Notes under the pieces: model-generated
The model's database searches: none
What the model was told of the DNA's origin: nothing
Seen by the model: the letters and a program-made list of their open reading frames with translations, nothing else
Shown: positions 50,375-59,891 of the stretch, one piece after another
How the letters are laid out: every line of letters starts with the position of its first letter
How positions within the stretch are numbered: the first letter of the stretch is position 1
Translations under genes and position numbers: made by a program
DNA from: Chimonanthus salicifolius
Lineage: Eukaryota > Streptophyta > Magnoliopsida > Laurales > Calycanthaceae
DNA length: 64,000 nucleotides
Reading direction: 5' to 3'
NCBI GenBank assembly: GCA_013350335.1
Contig: CM023540.1
Span: forward strand, 58,690,962-58,754,961

Positions 50375-53300
50375 TGTAAGGGCTCGGAATTTGTAAATCA
50401 AGGAATATGTGAATATTATTTATTTTAATGATGAAAATTGGAAAATTGGTGGAGTAAATGGTAAATGGGCCAAAATTTGGATAAAGGCCCAAGTGTGGCC
50501 CAATAGACTATGGTTTGGATTTAAATTTATTTAAATGGGTCAAGAATGGTCAAATTGGGTCAAATACCCATTTGGGACCCAATGGGTCAAGATGGTTATG
50601 CTCTAAGGTAAATGGGCTAGATGGAATGTAATTGGGCCATAGGCCCAATGGTAATCCACTTAGAGTGAATTCAATGATTTTAAATCACCTAAGTTATTTG
50701 GAATTAAACAATGGTGATGTGGCCAAGTGGGACCCACCTCCACCTCATCAAGTGAGGTGGCGTGTGGGACAAGGTTTGGTGGGGCAGGCCACCATGGTTG
50801 ATTTGGTCAACCATGGGTGGAGTAATGGACTTAGGCTAAGTACCAATGGATTAACCTAAGGTAATTATCTAATTAATTAAATAATTAAATTATTTAAAAT
50901 GATAGTTAAGAGTGGTCAAAGTGGGGCCATGAGGTGAAGACTCACCTCATCTCAAACTCAAGTGAAACACGTTGGCTTGGTGGTGGTTTAGATAACCACC
51001 ACCATAAAGCATTTTAAATATCGAAAAAAAAAATAACTTAAGGTTGGTGGGTGTCATTAATGTAAAGTAAAAAATGGAGATGAGCTTTGTTGGTGTCTCA
51101 TTCTTATTTTTTTTGTTGACTCCATCCCTCCCACTCCTCCATTGCCATCCCATGTTCAAGTGAAGGGAGAAAGAGAGCTAAGGAGGAGAGAAGAGAAGGA
51201 GAGAAGAAAGGAGTGGAAAAAAATTAAGCAAAAAAAAAAGAAAAATCACTCTAAGGTAAAAGGTTATCACCGTCCCTCTCATAATTTTCCCCTCTCCCTC
51301 TCTCACACAAAACCTACCATGGCCGATTCTAGGGTTGGGGATTGCCACCCTTGATCAAAGATCTTAACCTACCAAAGATCAAAAGGAAGGAGAGAGGAGG
51401 CTACGGAGACCGACGGGAGCCGCGGAAATCGGAGGAGATGTCGGATAGTAAGTATTTCTTAAACAAGAAATTTTTGGATTTTAGGGTTTAAGATTTAGGG
51501 TTTAGTTTTGTAAAAATTAATGGTGGTTACATAGATATATGTCATGGATGTTAAACCCCTCAAATGTGAGGGTGGACGATGGAGGAAACCCTAAGTGGGA
51601 AAAATTAGGGTTACGTTAAGAAAATAAATAAATGGGTTATGTGCATTATGTAATTTATGAAATTTAAGCATAGAATGGGATGATTGGAAGAAGAATTATT
51701 GGCCATAGGGTTCGGCCATGTAGCATGGCCGAACCCCATGGTGGGTGATTTGGTCGTTGGTTTAATTGGTTAGGGTTTTTGATTAATGAATTTAGGGTTT
51801 TAATGAATGCATGGGAGTAAGGTTTTAAAATGAGTTTATGATAAAAATGCAATGGAGTTTTATGGTTTTGAAATGCATGGAGGAAATGAGCCTTGAACCA
51901 TGGGTTCGGCCATGGTATATGGCCGAACCCTATGGTGATGAAATGATGATTAAATGGTGGGTTTAAAAGATAATGTGTTGATGAATTTAGGGTTTTTAAA
52001 TGAACAAGTGTAATGATCCAAATGGGGTTAAGAATATGGTTTAGATGCATGATTTAAAACCCTCAAGGAAGGATTATTGGTGGATCTAAAATGTAACAAT
52101 GGACCCAAGAAAAAAAAAAGAAAAAAATGGAGAAAGGAACATCATGAGTTCGGCCATGGTATATGGCCGAACCCATGCCCCAAATTGTAAATCAATTTGG
52201 GTTTAAGGTCAATGGGTACATATGTGATTAAGTATGGGGTTTGAATGGGTTTAAATGAGTAATGGTTAGATTAATTACATGACAAATTTTAATGTTTTGG
52301 TAAGTCAATAATGGACCTAAGTTAAGGACCTAAGTTGTGGATTAAATTTTGGGCTTAAGTAGGCATGAATTAATGAAAAAATTGTTTATGTGAAGGGTAG
52401 TGGCAAAAATGGTAAATATGGGCTAAAATGAAGAAACCCACTAAGTTATGATTTATGGGCTTGGAAATGATTAAAACTTGGATTGATTTGGTAATTTAAT
52501 AAGGTACCGGATAGCGCGAGCGGTACGCGAGTCGGTAGCCGGATTGTAAGACGAAAACGAAATAAAGACGCGAGTCGGTATTCGGTAGGATTCCTACATT
52601 TTTGTAAGCCATGGATTGGGTGATGTTTTCTTTAATTTATTTTGGAAAGCATGTGGTTGTCTTTAAGATGAGTTTTGGATTATGCATCTTGTGATGTTTT
52701 CCTTTAAATTATTTTGGAAATCATGTGAATGTCTTAAGATGGGTTTTGGATTAAATATTATGGGATGGTTTCCCTTTGATTTATTTGGTCATCAAGTAAT
52801 TGTTTTAAGATGGGTTTTATTACTATTGAATTACATATATTACATGGCATATGGCATCTACATCTCATGCATGGCATGGGAGGGATATGACAGGGGAAGG
52901 ATGAAATGAAACTGGAGTCCATACTCCGTCGGGGCGACCGATAAACAAGCATGGGGATATTTCACATATGTATTATTATACCTTGATGAGGCGTTGCCAT
53001 CAAGGGGGGGACTCTTGTAATTAGGATACCTTGATGATGGTTTTCCATCAAGGGGGGATGCCTAGTGTGGATCACATCTTGATGAGGCTTTTCCATCGAG
53101 AGGGTCATGGCACGATGATGGTATGGATTATATTTTGAACATTATGTATGGATGAAAAAGGGACATTGTACAATGAGGATGAGATTGATGGGTGGGATTC
53201 ATGACATAGAACACCCATTGCATGACATTGCCCAAAGTGCATGGTTTTACTATAATATTATCAGTATGATGTTATTACTAATCCATGTGCTAGCCCTACT

Positions 53301-53838
53301 CGGAGTCCTACTGGGCGCGTTGTTCTAACGCCCTACTTCTACCCTAGCTGACGATGCAGGAGATGGCGGACCGGAAGGGCGAGACGGAAGCCAAGCTTAG
53401 GAGTTTGGGGAGGCGGACAAATTATTTTTGTTTAAGTTATTTTGGGGAATGTGTAATTATATAATTTAGCTTGTCGGAAATGTAATAACTTAGATGGCTT
53501 GCTATGTTATATATTTTATTTTGGACGGTGCAGTCCAGTGGCATTTTAGTAATTAAATGGATATTTCTTCCCTGCTATCTGAAAATTGATAGGATAGTGT
53601 CTATTATCATCCACACTGATTTTTATGTGTTGCGAGCTTACTTTCTACACGTGAACCGTCCTCGTGGATTTATGTTCCACGCACGCGTAGGGTTGGCCAG
53701 TTAAGGGCCGGACTTTAGAAGCTCGGAACTTAACTCGCTTCGTGACGTCCGTGGCCTTTGTCACTTTTATATAAAAAAAATAAAAATAAATAAATAAATA
53801 GACTTCTGATTTTCGGTGAAAAAGGGGCGGGCGTTACA
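50375..53838 (+). mobile_element. Solo LTR E inserted in chromovirus C
   Basis: 3464 bp, TGTAAGGGCTCGG...GGGGCGGGCGTTACA, flanked by ctctg (50370-50374) and ctttg (53839-53843), a 5-bp target duplication with one mismatch. It contains no coding region or PBS/PPT pair. The block 'ctactgggcgcgttgttctaacgccctacttc' (about 53308-53340) is the reverse complement of one in H, A, B and C, so E lies in the opposite orientation. It holds three GTTCGGCCAT palindromes (51708-51736, 51902-51930, 52147-52174) and a stem-loop block (52979-53105). A 132-base purine-rich stretch sits at 51165-51245. Confidence 0.85.
52979..53105. repeat. Three stem-loop repeats in solo LTR E
   Basis: CCTTGATG...CATCAAGG recurs three times ('ccttgatgaggcgttgccatcaagg' type), each a stem of about 8 bp with an 8-9 base loop. 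The third has CATCGAGA. Confidence 0.85.
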
Positions 53839-53843
53839 CTTTG

Positions 53844-54506
53844 TTCGGTCTCCACTATCCTGACCGGCTTCTCGACGTACGTCACGTTGCTTTGCACTTC
53901 AATATCCTGAACATTCAAAACATGGGACGGATCCGGATTATACTTTCTTAGCATCGATACGTGAAACACATCGTGTAGAGCTGCTAATTGTGAAGGGAGT
54001 GCTATCTGATAAGCCACATCCCCCACTCTTCTCATGATGGGAAATGGTCCCACAAATCTTGGTGACAATTTTCTTTTCTTCCCAAATCTCATGTGTCTTT
54101 TCCGTGGCGAGACCTTTAAGAATACCAAGTCTCCCACTTCAAATTCCAGAAACCGTCTTATTTTGTCAGCATAGCTCTTTTGCCGACTCTGTGCAGTCAA
54201 TAAGTGTTGACGTATCAACTTAATTTGTGCTGTAGTCTCTGCAACTTGTTCCGATCCAATCAATGCAGGCTCACCAGCCTCTGTCCAGCACACTGGTGAT
54301 CTACGAGGCCTACCATATAAGGCTTCGTATGGAGCCATCTGAAGGCTTGCCTGATAGCTGTTGTTATACGAGAACTCCACTAATGGCAAGTGGTCCTCCC
54401 ATCCACCCTTGAAATCTAACATGCATGCTCTCAGCATGTCTTCCAAGGTTTGTATCGTCCTTTATGACTATCCATCAGTTTGTGGATGATAAGCGGTGCT
54501 AGTTGA
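53844..54506 (-). pseudogene. Integrase fragment of chromovirus C
   Basis: Minus-strand reading from 54446: [59 protein letters not shown], then SHVLNVQDIEVQSNVTYVEK. It is the integrase core end and GPY region, continuous with 50186-50374 once solo LTR E is removed. The upstream part is cut at 54506 by element D; a stop lies near 54470. The bases gttga (54502-54506) should be the target duplication of D. Confidence 0.85.
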
Positions 54507-57445
54507 TGTGAATTTTAAGTTACTCGCAAGCGTACGAACCAATTTATAGTATAGAGTATGAGTGCGAGGTCGTACCCAAGGGAAATCTACAAAATATATG
54601 TACGAAATAAAAAAATCGCACTATTTAAAAATGATGTGATTTAAGGAAATAATTTTCTAAAACATTTAGTTATAATCTTAATTTAAAACAATGAATAGTT
54701 TTGATGAATTTTTGAGAAAAAGAAAAATAAATCAATAACAAATTTTTTACATAATCTACAATGGAATCCGGTCAAACATCGACGTGCCATGTTATCCAAT
54801 TTAAAAATAATAAAATCACGGCCTAGACTATGAAATGTTCTAGAGTTATAAAATATAATTCAAATTTATTTTCTATTAAAGTTCTAATTAGAATTTTTAT
54901 GTCATCCTTTAAATCAGATTTTTTTTCCAATTCAAGCCTTAGGCTTGAGCGGGTTTTATACTTGTGTTTCCCCAAATCTAAAACAACTGTTCTTGATAAG
55001 AACCTTAGATTGGAAAGACGGCAAGTCCTATTGATCCTAATAGGGGTTCTACTTTCCTTGAAAAAAAATCTAAAAATATTTTTTTTCTTACATAAAGTTC
55101 ATAAAAAGAATAAAAAATAGAATACAAATCATCATTATTAAATATTTTAATAACTGGGATCACCATAAATCTAAACAACTGCCATGAATTTTTATTAATA
55201 AATTGGAAATGAATTACAAATCTTTTGGACTTTAAATAAAAATAAAATAAAATAACTTACAAGAAATTATTTATTTTTCTCCTGTCTTTCGTCGTCCAAC
55301 TTCAGCCTTCAATGTCTTGCCCGGTTCAACTTTCAATGGACCCGAAGCCTTGAATTTATAGGAGAGAAGGGATGAAATAAGAGGCCCTTCAAACTCAAGC
55401 CGGGCTAAGAGATCCATTTAAATTCAAATAGATGATTTCCGTGGAAGCCTCTTTTATCACTATCCTCTGGTAAAGATCGGCTAACAGGTACACGGCTGAC
55501 TTTATCTTTATCTATTTTTCAAATTTGAACTCCATCTTCTATCGGTTCAGCTGCCAGCTGCTACACGACAGCTTTTCAAATCGTTGCTTTGTCTCTATCT
55601 TCCTTTGATCTTCTCATTTTCCTTATCCTTCATCTTCTTCAAGAGACCCTGTAGAGTCTTAAGGCTGCAACCCTCTCTGCTGTACCTTATCTCTTCAAAT
55701 TTGAAAGCAGCTGCTACATGGCAACTGCCTTCTCATCCGAATCTTAACTTCCTCTCTGTTCGGTTATCTCTTTCTTATCTTCATCTTTTTTTTTTTTTTT
55801 AAATTTGAAACCAGCTGCTACATGGCAACTGGTACACAACTCAGCTGCCTACACGGTAGCTTTTCAAATCCTTATCTCTTCCTCTCTGCTTTATCTCTTT
55901 TCTTCTTATCCCTTTTCTTCCTCTGCTCTTTAGCCGGATTTGCTCTGTTCTTAGGTTCAAAAACTCTTCCTAATCCTCATCTCTTATCTTTTCTCGGCAG
56001 ATCAGTTCAGTCACTGCCTTCCATCGTTATCGCTTCTCAGTTGGCTGCCGCTTAACCCTGCTCAGACTCTGCTCCCTTCAGCTGGCTGCTATCTCAACTG
56101 GCTGCTCTCTGTTCTCTTCAGCGGGCTGCTTCAGCTGCTGTTCTGCTTCTTCTCTTTTCTGCGATTTCTTCAGCTGGCTGCTCAGGGATTCCGACATTGG
56201 ACGCTGTGTTCACTGTGCGCTACCTCTTTCAGTTGGTTGCCGTTGTTCTCGGACTGGCTGCTATTTCACCGCTGCTGTTCTGCTGTGTGCGGTGTTGCCC
56301 TCTGCTACCTGCTGTTTTCTTTCTCTTCTTGGCCGCTCTTTTTCTCTTTGTTTGCTGCCGTTCATCTCAGATGGCTGCCCAGGCGGAACCTTGCTGCTGC
56401 TCTGCTGGTTTCTATTCCTCCTCGGTTGCTGGCTGCTCTTGTGTGCCGTTTGCTGCTCTGCTCTCCTTCGCTGGCTGCTCTGCTTCAGTGGTGAGATTCC
56501 CAGATTGCTGTTTTGCTGCTGAGCTGCCTTACGATGCCTCCTCTATTCACCGTTGCAGATCAATCAACGGCAGAACTGGCTGCTCTGCTGCTGTTCTTGC
56601 GGAACCTTGCTGCTGCCGCTTTGTACAATGCTGGCTGCCCAGTTCAGCCGACTGCCGTTCAGCTGGTTGCTTCTCCTTCTTTCTGCGACTTCTTCAGCTG
56701 ACTGCTCTGCTAGTTCTGACATTGAGCGCTGGCTGCCCTCTCTCTCGGCTGCTGACTGCGAATTCTGTCGTTGGGCACTGGCTGCCTAGTTGTTTTCAAT
56801 CTCTGCCGATCTGAGCAGTGGTCCCAACGGCTGGGCTGTTTACTCGGCTAACTCTCTGCTTGCTTTCAGCTGGTTGCCATCTGCTCGGCTCTCTGCTTCT
56901 CACAGCTGCTGTCCACCGTTGGAAACAGGCCTAGAGGACCCGGCCATGCTGCCCGTGTCAACTGTTTGGAATCTGCTTCAGCCGGCTGCCTTCTTTTCTC
57001 TATTGCTGGCTGACCATAAGTCCCATGAGTCCCCATGACCTGTAACCATAAAAAGAAAAGAGTAGAAAAGAAATAGAAATAGAAAAAGAAATGGTAATAA
57101 TTTATTCAGGTTTTTCATGTGCCGGGCACCCGATCGACGGTAAGTGAGAAGGGTTGGTAAATGAAACTCGACATTCACTCGAAATTGGACAGATTAATTA
57201 ATGAGTGTAGAAGGTTATAGGTTCTGAGACCCAACTGGTTTAACCAACTTTGACCTGACCCTTTTGAAGGTGACGTCGACCGTATTTTTACTTAGCCATT
57301 GTTTCATTTTTTTTTTTTTTTTTTTGTATTTTTCAAAATAAACTGTAAAACTAAAAATAACATTTAAATCTATCTAATATTTATAAAATAAGGACTAATT
57401 AATCTAATATTAAAGGGTAAAATTGTAATTTTACGGTGTTCATCA
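54507..57445 (-). mobile_element. 3' LTR of Athila-like element D
   Basis: On the minus strand it begins TGATGAACACCG directly after a polypurine tract and ends AAAATTCACA at 54507, giving TG...CA termini and 2939 bp. Near its start GTAAAATT and AATTTTAC form an 8-bp inverted pair (about 57417-57435). The middle (56040-57010) is dense in GGCTGCT/CAGCTGGCTGC motifs. The plus-strand ORF at 56197-56814 comes from that low-complexity tract and is not called as a gene. Confidence 0.8.
56040..57010. repeat. Cryptic GGCTGCT/CAGCTGGCTGCT array
   Basis: GGCTGC, AGCTGGCTGCT and TGGCTGCC recur dozens of times at irregular spacing over nearly 1 kb, interspersed with pyrimidine-rich tracts, inside the LTR of D. 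Degeneracy is high; it is a decayed minisatellite-like tract. Confidence 0.75.
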
Positions 57446-57460
57446 AATACCCCCAAACTT
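57446..57460 (-). other. Polypurine tract of element D
   Basis: The minus strand reads AAGTTTGGGGGTATT immediately before the LTR start TGATG. This is the plus-strand primer site expected next to a 3' LTR. Confidence 0.8.
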
Positions 57461-59093
57461 AGATTTTGCTAGTCCTCGAGCAAAACAAAAACTAAAAACT
57501 AGAAGCAGAAAATTAAAATCCTAAATGACACCACTTTCGCTGGCACTCTCGATTGCATTTAGCGTATGCAACAAGCCTTTAAACCCCTAGGTTACCCCTA
57601 GTGGACGAGTTATAGTCTCGTGAGGGTTTCCAGTGATGATACCCACAAACATCATCATTTTTTTTTTTTTCAACAAAAACACATAGCCAAAAATCTAAAC
57701 ATCATACAACTCTAAAATTTGTTTTACAAGACTTATACTCGGAGTGTTGTGTGTGATAGCCATTATTAAGACAGTCTTCTTTTTCCAAATTGGCACAAGT
57801 TTTATAACCGCCATTGGAAAATACGCTTTGACTTCAATCTCACCAGATATATCTCTCAGAAAAATTAATGCTCAAAAGGTGGGTTTATTTTCTCTCAAGG
57901 TATATGTGAGCGGAGTTTATGTTTCCAAATCAAAATTCTCACATATGTTTTAAACAAAGACGGCATAGATGAAGAAAATAATTGATCTCATGATTAGATG
58001 CCATTTTCCTAAGAACGTTGAGTCAAACACCTTTATTTCTCTTCCTCTATTCTCCACATGAAATACCTTATTTAGACTTAGAATCAATAGGACTTTCTAA
58101 TAGGACGAAACGAGGCTTAGGACCTGGTCATATCAAAGAAGGGATAAAAGACTCTAAAAATTAACATTTTCATAAGAAAAGGTTAGAGGTCTTCATAATA
58201 TAAGCGGGATATTTTTCCTCTAATATTTTTCACTTTTTTTTTTAACATCCCATTTTGGCGTATGGATGTTTTTTTCCAGCAATTTTTTTTTTTTTTTAAG
58301 AAACATCCTTCTTTGATGTGTGGATGTTCTCATCTTGCTTTCTCTTTTATTTTCATTTTTCAGTGAATTTTATTCCAAAATCTTCCCTAACCTTTTCTCA
58401 TATGATAATAGGTAATGGATATAAAATTTTGGCTCAAACTCCATATCCGGAGTTAGGTATGGAAGATATGGCTAGTCAATAAAAGAGGCTATATTAGGCT
58501 CAAATAGGGAACTATCAAGATGGAATGACCAAAATAGGTGGGCTTGAAGGCTCAAAAACGGTCCAAAATGGCCTATATCCTATCCTAAGCTTCATAAGAT
58601 GATTTCTTTGTTTTGAATAAATTCAGAAAAATTTCAGGTGTAATAACTCAATTTTAATGGCGTTCTTAGTAATATGACAAAAACAATGATAATGAGATCA
58701 CTCAACGACTCGATGCGCTTATCAAAGAAATAAGAGTTTACTTATAACCCTCAGAAGGACAGAATGGCTCTAAAACTCACTCGGTTTAAGTCTCCACTAG
58801 TATTCCTCTGGTGATCACTTGACTCATGAAAATTTTTCTTTTTCAGACTGACATTAATATGACTGTGTACATGTACTTCCGAGCATAAATCCTATAAAAA
58901 TCTTTCCGGAAAAGTATGATATAAAGATTTTTATTTACGTATTAATGCTAAAAAATTATTCTATGACTCTTTTTACGTCAGATTGTCAGGACGCATGATT
59001 TTCTTAGACCTCAATTGACATTCTTGTTAAGTACCAAGGTGTCTCAGCTTTTGCCTACTCTACCCTTAAAAGATTAAGTTTGTCTCTCTCTGC
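57461..59093. other. Element D spacer between pol and 3' LTR
   Basis: Non-coding, with poly-T tracts. Two stem-loops (AACATCC...GGATGTT) lie at 58243-58270 and 58302-58328. The part 58975-59068 is a degenerate second copy of the 3' end of the following ORF. No env-like ORF with membrane segments was recognised. Confidence 0.6.
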
Positions 59094-59525
59094 CTAAGAA
59101 AATTTTGACTCGTTTAACGTCAGATTGTCAAGACGTTTATAGTCCCCTAAGCGAAAATCAACAGTTCTTTGGACACCAAGGAGTCTCAGTCTTTCCGGAC
59201 TTACTCTACCTTTGACTAGGTCCAAATAAATCTGTCTATTTTCACTAATAGGTCTATGTTTTGCTGCTGTCACACAACGAACTCCTTGCTCAGATATTTT
59301 TCCATTACAATTCCCACGTCCACATTTGTGACAAATTCTTAGCCTCTTAGCTTTCCTCTTTGCAGCCAGAGTGCTTCGACCACAAAGAGGTCTGGGTTGC
59401 TCCTCTTGGATTTCTAGCTTCCTCACCCTCATAGCTAAGGAAACGATTTTCCTACATAAGTCTGGGGGAACTTGTGTTCTAGACAGACACAAAGCAAAGA
59501 CAAAAACTCGACCGTCTATGTGCAT
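59094..59525 (-). CDS. Unrecognised 143-residue ORF in the 3' region of element D
   Basis: I do not recognise the family. The protein is basic. A Cys/His cluster (CHKCGRGNC, about residues 65-73, then a Cys near 84) suggests a small metal-binding module. It ends GRVSPERLRLLGVQRTVDFRL and LDNLTLNESKFS. It lies between the pol stop (59892) and the 3' LTR, where Athila/Tat elements carry extra or env-like ORFs, on the same strand as pol. A polypurine-like tract precedes it. Its last 30 codons are echoed downstream in decayed form at 58975-59068. The open frame could be a remnant; expression is not shown. Confidence 0.45.
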   Translation of the reverse strand: MHIDGRVFVFALCLSRTQVPPDLCRKIVSLAMRVRKLEIQEEQPRPLCGRSTLAAKRKAKRLRICHKCGRGNCNGKISEQGVRCVTAAKHRPISENRQIYLDLVKGRVSPERLRLLGVQRTVDFRLGDYKRLDNLTLNESKFS

Positions 59526-59608
59526 GACTCCTATCCAGTTCTTTAATGTCTGCTGGTCACAAAGACAAAACAGATGATGATTTTTTTTTTTTAAACAAAC
59601 CCCTCAGT

Positions 59609-59620
59609 ACCCCCAAACTT
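59609..59620 (-). other. Second polypurine-like tract in element D
   Basis: The minus strand reads AAGTTTGGGGGT, identical to 12 bases of the LTR-adjacent tract at 57449-57460. The following bases 'aaattgaacattgtcctc' resemble 'agattttgctagtcctc' beside the first. Confidence 0.65.
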
Positions 59621-59891
59621 AAATTGAACATTGTCCTCAATGTTTTCTAATTGACACTGGCCAGGTGAAAAAGAGAACATTTTTTAGAAAACGAACAATC
59701 GGGTTTGGACATACCTAGGAATGCATGAGGTGCAAAATGGACCAAATAAAAATCCTATACTGACTCAATGAAAACCTAAACTAGACACTGAAGATGCAGA
59801 TTGACTCAGACATAAACAGGTGGATATGTGGGTTAGGGTAATGGAAATGATGAAGATGGGTAGGTGAAGTGAATGGGTATGGATTCTCAAA

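Noticed and set aside
56197..56814. 205-residue plus-strand ORF
   Set aside because: It arises from the GGCTGC-rich tract antisense inside an LTR, has strongly biased composition (Cys, Leu, Ser), and parallel ORFs exist in other frames.
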